Source of the DNA: Oscheius tipulae
Taxonomy: Eukaryota > Nematoda > Chromadorea > Rhabditida > Rhabditidae
Assembly: GCA_037178975.1 (NCBI GenBank)
Contig: JASJZH010000006.1
Coordinates: forward strand, 10,168,001-10,232,000
Direction of reading: 5' to 3'
DNA: 64,000 nucleotides
Position numbers and translations under genes: made by a program. Below, one piece after another: positions 14,987-26,300 of this stretch (the first letter of the stretch is position 1; each line of letters begins with the position of its first letter). The notes below the pieces were generated by a model. That model saw nothing but the letters and a program-made list of their open reading frames with translations. It ran no database searches and was not told the DNA's origin.

Positions 14987-16400
14987 ATGCCTATAACTGC
15001 TGATGAGAAGGTTAAAATTGAGGAACTACGTGGCAAAGTGGCCGGATACGTAAGTCGGTTTTTATTTTCCAATCTAGTCACTTTTTCAGATCACCTCATA
15101 TTATGATACAGACTATAATCTTCTTCGTTGGCTGAAAGGCCACGACTACGACTTGTCAATTATTGTGCCAAAGCTAATCAACCATCTGAAACTACGGAAA
15201 TCCTACTGGAAATTGGATGAGCTGGCAGACAAGCCCCGTGATCATGTCGTGCACAAACATTGGAAGGTTTGCATCATTTCCTTTTTGCAAATTGCTAGGG
15301 GTTATAGTCCGGTCTGACAGGAGCATCTGTCATCACTCCCAACACCATCGTGAACATCGAACAGACCGGCGGCAATGACTACTGGGGAATGCTCAGAACG
15401 CATCCGATTAATGATGTTCTCCAGTAAGACAGCTTTCTGACTCAGTGTCTTAGTTTTCCAGGGCTCGAGTTCATGATCTGGAAAGTATGCTGCGAGCGGT
15501 GATGGAGCTTGAAGCGAAAACAGGTGAACTCTAGTGGAAAAAACGTCCGGACCACAATAAACGTTTTCCAGGTGATCAATGCTCCGTCATTTATATCATG
15601 GACTTGACTGGACTCACCTGGGACAAGAAAACAATGTCGCTGGTCTCGGGGGGTCTTGCTTCCATCTCGGCCTTTATGCAAGAGCACTACGTGGAGATGA
15701 TTCACTCATTTGTGCTAGTCAACGTGCCGACATTCATCTCCGTCGTCTGGTCAGCTTGCATAATTGCTTTTGACTATCTCCCTTAAATTTCTAGGAATAT
15801 TGCTCGCCCCCTGCTTCCGGAGAAGACCCGCAACAAGGTGAACATCCTCGGAGGAAATTGGAAGCAGGATGTTCTGAAGATTGCTGATGTAAGGGCTCTG
15901 CCTGCATACTGGAACGAGGGAAATGAGGGTCCTTTTCTGGCCGACGTCGAGAAGGGAGTACCCTTTGCGGAGGACCAGTACTACAAGGAGCCTGTCCATC
16001 CTGACTGTCAGACTATTTCCATTCCGGCTGGAAAGATGGGACATGTTGACATCCAGGCCGAAGAGGTGGGAAAACTACAATTTCTCGAATTTTATCTTTA
16101 GGGACAAACAGTCTCCTGGGAGATTCACGCAAATGGGCACTTTGCCTTCTGTGTCTATGTCCTAGAGACTGGAAAGGAAGACGATTTCAATTTTCAATCT
16201 TTAGAAAGAGCATACCCTCTTTTTAGTGTAAGTCATACCGTTGTTTTTAAAACTTGGCTTAGAAAGTTCCCGGACCTACGATGGTCCCCTGCCTGGATAG
16301 CCTCGTCAGCCCGAAGACGGCAACACTGCGCTTCTGGTTTGGCAATCAGCATGCCTGGTTTCACACACTCAAGATTCAGCACCTCATTAAGGCAGAGTGA
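14987..16400 (+). CDS. SEC14-like CRAL-TRIO/GOLD domain protein
   Basis: A SEC14-like lipid-binding protein. The N-terminal CRAL-TRIO-N helices show NLLRWLKGHDYD and LRKSYWKLDE. The lipid-binding CRAL-TRIO domain shows CSVIYIMDLTGLTWD, VLVNVPTFISVVWNI, RPLLPEKTRNKVNIL and a following GG..W. The C-terminal GOLD beta-sandwich (IPAGKMGHVDIQ, VSWEIHANGHFAFCVYV, LRFWFGNQHAWF) ends the protein, the same order as vertebrate SEC14L2-type and nematode CTG proteins. Such proteins bind hydrophobic ligands such as phospholipids or tocopherol in the cytoplasm; the ligand here is unknown. The start follows a TTTAG acceptor. Several introns of about 40 bases interrupt the frame with matching phases. Complete, no lesions seen. 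Confidence 0.93.
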
Positions 16401-16502
16401 TAAACAGAGATTAAGTAAGAGTTTATTGTGCTGAACCCGTCGAGGCTCAATGACGATCGACGTTAGAACGGGCAAGGTCATAATTACATAATTTCAACAG
16501 TT

Positions 16503-17157
16503 CTACTCAACAGGTGCGATCGTATCGCCTTTTTTTGAGACTCCGTTTCGGTTGTTAGAAGGACAGTTTTCCAGGCGCGACATGACGGGCATGTCTGGGT
16601 ACGCAGAAATCTGACTGTAGCTTGGTGGCTCGGGGTAAGGCGGTGGAGCCACAAGGCCAGGTAGACCCTGCAAACGTACCCAATCAAGAGTCTTTCACCC
16701 GATCTCCTATAGAAATGACGTCCCGCCCAAAAAGTTTCGTAAAAGTACCTGAAACTGACGCGGATCTCTTAAAGAGTTGTTGTTAGACGTGTTGGAATAA
16801 TAGGGCACGATAATTGGATAAATTGTCGGTGCTCCGGGATCGGGGCCTGTCAGCTCTGGTGGGTAATAGCCTAAAAATACATGTTTTTTTTTTTTGCTTA
16901 AATGTCAGCCTACGTGGCGGCGGTACATAGGGCGTGGGAACCGTTTGCACCTCTACAGAACTGGATGAGGTCGATGAAGCAGCAGCTTGGTGTCTTGCTC
17001 TGCGATTGTGATCGATCCTCTGGTTGCGAGTCACAGCCCAATTGGACTTTCTCCGATCTTGTGCACAAATCGACCTTATAACCAGAATCGAGGCCGCGAA
17101 TACAATGGAAGCAATCAAGGGGACCAGCAAGATGAGGAAGTTACTCTCGGACGGCAT
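16503..17157 (-). CDS. small single-pass membrane protein with PPxY-type motifs
   Basis: Exons 17157-16914, 16870-16749 and 16667-16503 join in phase to 176 residues. The N-terminus is a hydrophobic segment (about residues 7-28, FLILLVPLIASIVFAASIL) followed by a basic, Ser-rich cytoplasmic tail. The tail contains repeated proline-tyrosine motifs: PYVPPPR, PPEL, PPPYPEPPSYSQ. PPxY sequences bind WW domains such as those of Nedd4-type ubiquitin ligases, so an adaptor role in membrane protein ubiquitylation or sorting is plausible. An in-frame stop lies just upstream of the ATG, and a TTTCAG acceptor precedes it, so the start is well placed. Convergent with the CRAL-TRIO gene, with about 100 bases between stops. 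Confidence 0.7.
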
Positions 17158-19310
17158 CTTTCATATGCTGCCCATTGAAGAGCTGAAACGAAAGAACACC
17201 TGAAGAGTGAGATTAATTCGGAGGGACTGTTATCAAAGAAAGATAGTTGTTGACATGGTGGAGGGATGGTAATAATGGAAGCAGCTCTACCAAAATAACT
17301 TTCGTGACGGCGATGTTTGTTAGGCTAAGCAATAACAAAACAGAAGAAGTGACATTTTTTAGCAGAATATTGTGAGAATTCTAGCTGCAGGGACTGGATC
17401 AGAATGGGTTCTTTCCCAGAATAGTGGGAAAGGTCTGCAAAAGTTAATGGCAGACTACTTTAGGTTTTTGGGGCAAGCAACGAACTACAAGGTCGTTGAG
17501 CAATACCGTAGCTCTTCCAGAATGAGGCGATACTGATGTGGTCTCATGACACAGTTAACACAACGTGAGATTTTCACAGAAGGGTATGAGAAAAACTTGC
17601 TACAGATCTTTTTGCCAAATTACAGTAGATTGGAAAGGTAAGCCTAACACCATGAACAAACTTAAAACTTAACTTTACGGCGTCCTTAAATCCATGACAT
17701 CTCTTTTCAGTATGTCACCACCTTCCTTGTTCTCTGTCAAAATCGGTAGTGCTTTGAAAAGGTAATGGTGGTATGAAATACAAGTTACTGTAACACAAGA
17801 ACTAAGAAAATTTTGCGCTTTGAATGATCTTAGATTATAGAAAAATAGGACGTAGCCAATAGTAATTAAGTCGTCTGGAGTATACTTTCAATTACAGTAA
17901 ACACCGAACGGCCTGAAGAAGATCCTCTCTCGAAGCCAAAAGGTAAACTATCCCAGAAATCTGATAAGTGTGGATGCATAAAACATGGTGCCTCGAGGGA
18001 ATGAGAGAAAGAAAACCGGCCCTGCGGGCAGGCGCTCGGTAATCAGCAGTCTCTCTCTTTCCCTTCATAACCATAGTAACGAGTCCGACTCGAAATAATA
18101 GACGGGTTGAGGGAAAGTTTATCGTCACGCGGGTACGAACCAATCACCAACTGGTCAGAGAGACAAAATAGGGATTGTAGAGTATTGTTGCTAAAACATT
18201 ACAAGTTGGCAGATGGACTAACAGATGAGCGCATGCAAAGACCGTGTGCTGACGGGCTGACTGAATCTGATGAACAAGAACAAGCTGGCTGACCGGCTTC
18301 TAACACTTGTACTGTGGAATTGTTTAAACGAGTCCGACAGACGGAACACAGGGTGCTACTTTGAAACTTGGAAAGCTTACGAGGCAGACTTCTTATGTAC
18401 AGCCTGACGGGCCGACAAACCGCCTAGACAAATGACAGACTAATTTCTGACTGTTCTGGCTGACGAGTACTGCAGGCTGTCATGCAAGCTTCTTCTGTAG
18501 ATGCAGTTCAGGCTGATAATATAACAAACTAACAGACTGGCTTCTACCAGGTTCTCAGCTACTATAGAAATAGATTGGTCGCAATGGTTTGAAAGACTGC
18601 TAACATGGTTATACTTCGGGAAAGTCTACATGGAAAGCTTGGCGAGCAGGTCGCTGAGACATAGCAGGCTGGCTGACCTCACGAGAAGAAAGGTTTGTCA
18701 TGACAGCATGTTCTGTGATACCAGTACACCCTGATAAACAGGCCTCTGGCCGCCAGGACCGCCTGAGTGACAGATTTTAACTGTCTAATAGCTGCTGACG
18801 AGAGTCTACTCCAGGATAGATTACAAGATTGATAGACAAGATATTACTATAGTGAAGCTGGTACAAATTCTATGTCGCCTAACAAACTTGCCATGTAACT
18901 ATAATGCCTCTCAAAAGCTTCATGCATTGCAGTAATCCAAGAACATAGGAAAACCGTCAAATGTTCTCGAGAAGGAAACCAAGCAAAACTCATAAAATAG
19001 GCTGTTTATCCGAAGTACTACCATCATTCACTACGGCTTGGAAGCACCTGCGGCAGGTGAACACTGACGACATTCACGTCGGACCAGACATGTTTATAGA
19101 GAAAATGAAGCAGAGATATAACTGCTAGGTATGTCAAAAGTTGATTCATAATTAGTACTGAAATATCGACAGATATGTTGGAATGGAAGAGTGCGAGAAG
19201 AAAGTTTGTGACACTAAGAAAACATCAAGGAGAATTGAGAAAGCACTGGGTGTTCAAACATTTGTGGACATTTGGTTGGTAGGTAATAGGCCCCAATTAT
19301 CATGAACGGA
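17158..19310. other. gene-poor repeat-rich spacer
   Basis: No coding region is supported. The part from 17.9 to 18.85 kb is a degenerate low-complexity tract (listed separately). Confidence 0.5.
17890..18850. repeat. degenerate GGCTGAC/CAGACTAACAG repeat tract
   Basis: Related words (GACGGGCTGACTG, GGCTGACCGGCTTCTA, CTGACGGGCCGAC, ACTAACAGACTGGCTTCTA, GGCTGACGAG) recur without a fixed period over about 1 kb. The words match those of the 7.5-7.75 kb intronic tract. Confidence 0.5.
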
Positions 19311-19311
19311 T

Positions 19312-19870
19312 CCAATATTAACTTTGGATAATTTCGTTTTCCTTGGATCACACATCTCCATTCCACTGGACGACTCTGAAGAGGTCAAACGTAAAATGGG
19401 AGAGGCGTATGGTGCCTTGAACAAAATCTCCAACCTCCTGACATGCAGACAGCTGACCATGAAGAAAAAAAAAGTCTTCGATTCATGCGTTACTCCTGTA
19501 ACTCTCTATGCAGCAGAAACATGGGCAAATCGGACAAGAAATACATCGAAGTGTGCCAAAGACGGATGAAAAGAAGAATGTTACGAATCACTTCTCTTGA
19601 CAGATGGCAGAATGAGAGGATAAGAGCAAGAACAAAGTTGGCGGACTAATTAAAGAGGATACTCTATCTCAAGATGACCTGGGCGGAAAAGATAACACAG
19701 ATGAACGAGAACAGATGGACCAGAACTATTACCGAATGGACTCCACTTGAAGGCAAAAGATCTAGAGGCGGGAGGCGTCAACGATGGGAAGACGAGACTC
19801 AAGAGTTAGCGAGCACAGACTGGTGGCACCGAGATGCCGAATTTGCTATTTTAAAAGAGTCTGTCTGGTA
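19312..19870 (+). mobile_element. decayed 3' end of a non-LTR retrotransposon reverse transcriptase
   Basis: Three overlapping frames reconstruct the C-terminal part of a LINE reverse transcriptase: DNFVFLGSHI, EEVKRKMGEAYGALNKI, VFDSCVTPVTLYAAETW, then RRMKRRMLRITSLDRWQNER and NENRWTRTITEW plus GKRSRGGRRQRWEDE. This succession is typical of the region after the catalytic palm in RTE/CR1-type endonuclease-reverse transcriptases. Frames change near 19560 and at the stop around 19647, so it is dead. The catalytic YADD region and endonuclease are not recognisable upstream; a 5'-truncated copy is the simplest reading. Confidence 0.85.
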
Positions 19871-19931
19871 CTCGTGCATCGTTTTTGCCATATCTTCAAG
19901 TTTTCACAACGTTTGTGCTTCCTATACCTAG

Positions 19932-21822
19932 TTCGTCTACTTCATCAGAATCAATAACTTCATTGTTGTTCATATTTGAAGATGAAATAGTTATCCCCTT
20001 CGTCAGACTGGAGCCGAATCTGCACCATGTTCGTAATCTGAAACGTTCAGTCTCGATACAAGGTTGTAAGCCTAAAAATACAAGGTTGTCCTGTAAGTCA
20101 CGTCACAGTCGATGGTTCCCGTCACATGTGCATCCGATTGAATAAGGATGTTGTATAGACATTGTTTATAGCTCAGAGCGGCGCGGGGTTATCCAGGTGT
20201 TGTAGCTTTGAAAAGAGTTTGTTAGCAACATCAGTACGCATAGGCCGTAAGCTGAATTTTGCTAGCCTAAAGAGTGTTTGAAACAAAATTTCGTACGACA
20301 AATATTCATAAAATTGTTATAATTGTAAAGAGTGTTTTCGCTCCAGCTATAACTCTGTCCAGAAGCTTCAAGACCATACTTTATTAAAAAATATTTATTG
20401 TTAAAAGCAACACACATTTTCCTTAAGCCTTTAACCAGTGTAGTAATGCCAAATTTGAGTTTAATAGAACGTTACTCCATTCAAGTAAAGCGGAAGAGCT
20501 GCACCTTTCAGAGACCATTGTGTCATTTACTGCACTTCGAGGCGTCTCAAGTCATTTGTCACATTCGTGTGATGCAAAAATAACTCATCTCCGCAAATTC
20601 CTATTTCATCTCTTTCAACCTAACTAAGAAGTTATCGGTTGGCACAATCTGCGTCTCATTAAGAGTAAGAGAGCGTTTCGGGCCTTCCATGTCCAACTCC
20701 AGAGGTTGATTTATGTTTGGAATTCAGCGCAGTAATCTTTTTAATGCTAGCACTTCTTTTCCCTGGAGGACAACAAGATGTCACTCAGAGGTGGAACACG
20801 AGCCTTTCCACAGCTCCAATCTTCTTGTTTTTGGCCTCTCTATAATTGTTGTTTTTCGGGTTAAAGCCTTTCCTATACTTAATTTCTTGTATTGTGCTGC
20901 TCCGACAATGGGTTTGGGTCATTCATGCATGCAGAATCTTGTGCACTTTACGACTATCTCTCATTAGGTGCTCTCTACTTTATATCTTCTCTCCAATTGC
21001 GAGTTTTGCTTCAATTTTGACGTCAGCCCTCAGACGGAAATTGCTAATTTTCGTGAGAATGCTCAAGGTGTGTTGTCCCACTCTCTCTCTCATTTCGTCT
21101 CTTCTCCAGCGTTACGCGGAAATTGGCCTGGAGCTGTCCACCAAATTTCAATTTGCTCTTGTGGATCATGGCAAAAAACAAGAGCAATCCTTCTCCTGAC
21201 TGCTCCCCCTGACAGGCCTGTTTACTTGTCAGAAAACGAAGGCGCAAGACGGGAGCTGTGCTCACATTTTAAATGGATGACATGGCTTGTTAAAAGGCCG
21301 TTGTGGGTCCCTCTATCTCTCTCTCTCTCTCTCGTTTCGTTTCCTACTCGTATGACTAATTTGCGCGCGCTATCACGAAATTTTATATCCTCCCTACCTA
21401 AAAGGAGAGGAGGCTATAAACAGAGGAGCTCTCGAGGAATCCCTACGTTGGGCCCAAATTGTGTCCCGTCTCCTCTCTCTTGCTCCAAATTGCGTTCCAT
21501 AACTGTCCTAATTCCATTTGGCCCCGTCTCTTTATGTCCACCAGTTCCGTTATTAGCGTCGAGCGCTTTTCACCTCTGTTTCGCCCTCAGTATAGAATGC
21601 TCTTGGGCATATTAGGTTCTTCCGGAAGAGAAATATTGACCTTTGGGCTTGTTCGAACCTATCCAGGTATTCATCACCTCCCAACACGATCAAATTTCAC
21701 TATTTAAACACAACTTCCCTCTCCTTCAGTTCCAATTTTCAAATTGTCAAATCTCTTGCTCTCCTCTAGTAAAATTACGTATTCATTGTCTAACGCTTCG
21801 TTGCTACGACCTGCTTTCAGCA
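19932..21822. other. long non-coding stretch upstream of the ligand-binding-domain gene
   Basis: Open frames here (the longest 20968-21615) are low-complexity and lack domains. A (CT)n microsatellite lies at 21312-21334 and a TATA-like GGCTATAAA at 21412-21420. The block 20600-21500 is pyrimidine-rich and could be regulatory. Confidence 0.4.
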
Positions 21823-23055
21823 ATGCGTCAAGCTATCCTGTTCCTCTCCAGTCTCACAGCTCTTTGTAGCTTTTCACTCGATGACCCAATCGTGATGGAA
21901 AGGATAGTTCATCGAGTGGAATGGGATGAGTTATTGACCGAATACGATTCCACTGTGGCTCCTGTAAGGAACATGACGGTATGTATGTTTCTTGGCCTGA
22001 GGAAGTTTTCTTAATGGCTTGGCACCTATTCCGGTATGAGAGGGGTCCGTTACACAGACGTTACATAAAACGGATATATCGACGTTTTCAGACGTTTTCA
22101 TAAGCTGTGACCTACGAGCTATTTTGAGTAATCACTGAACAGTTTCAATACTGTATCTCATTCTGTCAGGGCATTTGTCTGCCCTTTTAAGTATGACACT
22201 AAACAAGTTAACATAAATAGCTATAGTCCTCAGGGCGCAAGAGACAGTTACGATATCAATTGTTAGACTTTCCAAAGTTTCCAGTACGTACTGACACAAG
22301 GTGACAGTACGTTCCACCATTCCGCATGTTTGTCTCCAGTTCTCCCACTACAGCAGAAACAGCATTCTCCAAGGAACAGACGAGACTGTCAAGCTTACGT
22401 GAAATGTCACTACTAACCCTCTGCTGATGCAAAGAAAAACTAATTGGCAAAAATTAGCTTTAGACACACAGACAGAGCTTTGACCAAAAGATAAGCTGAT
22501 AAAGGAAAAAGATACTGGCAGCTTATTCACCTTTTCACTTGGAATTTCTTGTCAAAATATGAGCTTTAGGTGAATGTGGATGCTTCTCTAGTCTCTTTCA
22601 AGTTTGTCAACTACCCGAAGCGAGAAGCTCACGGCATTTACGACGTTGTCTTCAGTTGGAAAGATGAAAGGCTAAAAATAGCGAATGGAGTGAGAGTCGG
22701 GGTAAAGGACTTTTCCTATCAAAAAATAAAGTGTCCAGGTCCCGTCACACATAAAAATATGGGAGCCTTTCATCATTGTGCACAACGCCATCATTAACCA
22801 ACAATCCAATGCAGCTCTGTTATATTCTGACGGAAAGTTTAAACTTCATCAGAGAAGAATTCTCCAACTTGCTATTAAAAGAAACGATACGGTACGAGTT
22901 TTAAATGCTGTTTATTCCGTTTTTTTCAGGAAGTTGAACCAGTTTTTCGCTCATTTGAAGACGGAAGTGCCGATGATATTCAGCTTATCACAAATATCCA
23001 CGGAGCTATCCCCTTGAATTCTTCGACCGAAGGATGGGAATTGCATGATCACTAA
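21823..23055 (+). CDS. secreted partial Cys-loop receptor ligand-binding domain protein
   Basis: Exons 21823-21978, 22570-22701, 22739-22891 and 22930-23055 join in phase to 188 residues. A signal peptide (FLSSLTALCSFS) is followed by LLTEYDSTVAPVRN, VNVDASLVSFKF, FSWKDERL, IKIWEPFIIVHNAI and LYSDGKFKLHQRRILQL. These match the order of helix 1, loop D, W.DERL, loop A and beta5-beta6 in nicotinic-type ligand-binding domains. It then diverges: no C-13-C Cys-loop is present, the segment EGWELHDH resembles beta9, and a stop follows with no membrane segments. It is either a truncated pseudogene or a soluble acetylcholine-binding-protein-like product. No later exons for M1-M4 were found before 25 kb. 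Confidence 0.65.
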
Positions 23056-23195
23056 GCCTGCTCAGTAAAGCTATACGTATTCATGGAAAGACTTTTATGG
23101 TACTGAAGACAAATGAGATGAATGACCAGTCTCATTACAAGACTGTAATTATGAGGCGTTCGGAGGGCTGAGAGCTCATTTTTGAAAGCAGGGCG

Positions 23196-23387
23196 ATGTA
23201 TTTCCTCGTGCTCCTTCTAGCTACGGTAGCCGTTCATGGAGACGACGATGATCCAACCATGAACTCCCCCGCTTTACGTGGTGGAAGAGCCAACCAAGCC
23301 TTACTTGACCACCACCTCCTCCACCTAGTCCTCTACCTCCACCGAGACAGAGAGCTCCGGAGACTGATCAGCTTTGGAATCCTTTAA
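23196..23387 (+). CDS. possible small secreted protein
   Basis: A 63-codon frame begins with a good signal peptide (MYFLVLLLATVAVHG) followed by DDDDP. The remainder is His/Leu-rich and unremarkable. A different frame over the same DNA is proline-rich (PPPPPSPLPPP) and reaches a GTATGT donor at 23400, so the true exon structure may differ. No family is recognised. Confidence 0.3.
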   Translation: MYFLVLLLATVAVHGDDDDPTMNSPALRGGRANQALLDHHLLHLVLYLHRDRELRRLISFGIL

Positions 23388-23399
23388 TGAGGATCATGA

Positions 23400-26300
23400 C
23401 TGTATGTTGAAACTTTATGTATGCACTAACATGGCATTCCGAGCAAGTCAGGTTTGGTATCTATACAAACCGAACTTCTGAGCAATCCTTTCAGAATTTT
23501 TCGGCATTTAAAAACAACATACTTTGAGTTTAATACTTTTAAAAAAAACCTGCACCAAACTTTTAAGGAACTCTTCCACAGGACTTGGAGAGTTTGGCCC
23601 TCCCAGTACCATTAAAACATACAAAACTTTTGAAACAAATATGACAAATGACAAATGAAATATCTATCTAAACACTGAGACAGACTTGAGTTTAAAAAAA
23701 AAGTCAGAAATCGTTGCAGGACGTTAAGGCAATTCAGCTCGACAAGTTCCAAACAAAAATGGTAAGAGTTTGTCGCAAGAGCTGTCGCGCAGTTATAACC
23801 TCGCACAATAGACTTTATTAACCTTGCACAAGAAGCCGACAATGTTGTCGTAAAATTTACTACGCTGTAATTCTCTATGTATGCTGATAGAAGACACTAA
23901 ATCTGAGTCGCCAGGGTACACACCCTGTCGAGGGTTGTTGGGTTTCTGTAAGGGCGGAGAAGCAATCTTTGACTACTGGAAGGACTCTAAAACATGCTTT
24001 TCCGTTGTTTTCAATGCTTGCTGTTTCTCGTTTTATCCGCATGCAAGAGGGGTATCCGGGCCGAAAGCGCGCTCTTTTACAATACACCAAATTTTGAACA
24101 AAGCTTCACACAGGCAAATGCGACAGCTCTTTAAAGGAAGAGATTTGCAGATCCTGTGAACAGTTGCACACAGCCTGTACCAGATACCATAACACGAACA
24201 CTGTGTAACTCTCAGCCCTAACTGTTCGGCAATGGTACAGGAACGGTGTGTTTTCTTCTTCGATAAATTTCACAGCTCAGATATAGGGCTATCCTCGTTC
24301 TGCATTAACTGGACTGTCTTGTCACTATAACATCTTGGCTGATGTTAATAAAACGTTATGGCAACCTTACGTTTTGAGTTGCCTGGTCAAATACAAATGA
24401 TCTTCTACGACATCTGGCTCACAGACACAACTCCATTCCTCACGTAAGTTTAATATCCTGCGAACAAGTAAGAAGACTTTTGGGCTAGGTGGCGAAAAGG
24501 GTCTTCATATGGTAATCTTTTGCTTTTGAGAGAGACCGAAGCACAGAAAGTTGGCTACGTCAACTTGCGCTGCCACTGTGCTTCTGTCTCTCTCGAGAAA
24601 ACTAGTGGTCAGAAGCAGTTTTCGGGTATGGACGCACTTTTCTTCTATTTTTTAAAATCTGCTACTTACAAACGAACTAAACCAAAAAAGGAAATTCCTC
24701 AACTTTTGATACTCTACAGCTGACATAAAAGTGCGTACCATGAGAAATACTCAGGGTACAGGCACAAATAGAAATAGCAGCATTGAGAGACGAGAGCAGT
24801 AAATTTTCAGATCAATTCCCCTTCGAACATGCTGAAGATTGTTTTTACTGCTGACGGATATGGTTATAAAAACTACGCAGTACGGGGAGAGAAGTATTGA
24901 ATAAAGTTGTTTATGAATTTTATTCGGTCTTGAAAACTTTATTTCCGTTCGTTTCAATTCGTGAGTAATCGTGACTGGTGCCCTGCGAGATAAGAGGTTG
25001 ACACTTTTCAGTAGCATTCGCTGTACGAAGTTTTCGTGTATTCTGTATTATGTAGTTCCCTGGTATAAAGTCTTATTACTTTGGCCCTTTAATATCATCT
25101 TTACACACAGTATTCTCAGGTCTTCCACGGTCCTTACTTGACCTGGAATTTGTACCGTTTAGTCGGCAAATATATTGCGAGAATAACCGAGAAAGGCTAT
25201 AATGATGGAAGTCAGTAAGATTTTTGTATTATCAAGCGAAAAGTTCATTGGATATAAAGCAATGAAACATACTCAATTTCAGGAAATGATATCCCTGCTT
25301 GTGAGCGAAACAAAGATAGAAGACGTAAGATCGTGTCTTTCTTCAGGTCTTTTGCAAACTGGGTGCTAGATCAGTTGTTGCAGTTTAAAAGTTTTTCATC
25401 ACCTTCTGTAATAGATCGTCTCGTCAAGGTAAACAATAAGCGTGTTGTCGAAATAAAACCACATTTCCCAGAGGTGAATTGCCAGAAATTTTCAGAGTTC
25501 TTTCAGCTCAGTGGACATTAGGGGATATGGATCGTAGTGATGTTTGCCGAGTCGGCTGCCCAGATGGAAGAATCCTCTCTGACTGAGTCTGTCTTAATTC
25601 TTATCGCGTAAGAGCTTTTTCGACAGCGAGAGAATCCGAAACGTGCAAGTCTTTGATCTTTGAAGTGAAGAAAAACATTAAGAAATCAGAGATAAAAATC
25701 TCATAGTGTGAAAAGATAGAGAGTAGTATGTACTACCAAAGCTATGGCCTTCGAAATCTTTGCTCGCTCATGTTTTCTCATTCTGCAAATGTTTGCGACC
25801 TCCGGAATCGTTAAAGTGCGAAAATGAGAGCTGTCTCTCTATTAATGTATTTAGCAAACTCAGAACTATGCAGCTGTTGTTCCCTTTCTCCCAGCTCCCT
25901 CTCTCCTATAAAAATATACACACATGCTCTAATTGTGTGACAGATCTTGGTCTTTTTGCTGTTTCACAAAGGAACTGGCGTCTTTCCGGTTCATCAAGGC
26001 GTTGTATCTCTCCCACCCCATCGAAAAAAGACTTTCCTAAAGCTCATTCTGGCCAATAGACTTGTCATCAGCATGCGAATCAACTTTTTTTCACGCTCTT
26101 CTCTTTACCCGCACTTTTGGAACAACAGAGTTATGAAAACGTGGTTTGGCGAGCCATCTTCCGGAGCCTGTTCCGGGTTCGGGCATTTTTCAATCTTGTT
26201 CTCAAATGTTCTTATTTGTTTTTGCCTTTTATCTGGAAATAGAAGACGAACCACGAATTCTGATACATGCCTTGACTCCAATCAACCCTGCCCTTGAAAA

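Noticed and set aside
20968-21615. 215-codon forward frame
   Set aside because: Composition is Ser/Leu-rich from pyrimidine-rich DNA, includes the (CT)n microsatellite, and shows no domain or exon boundaries.
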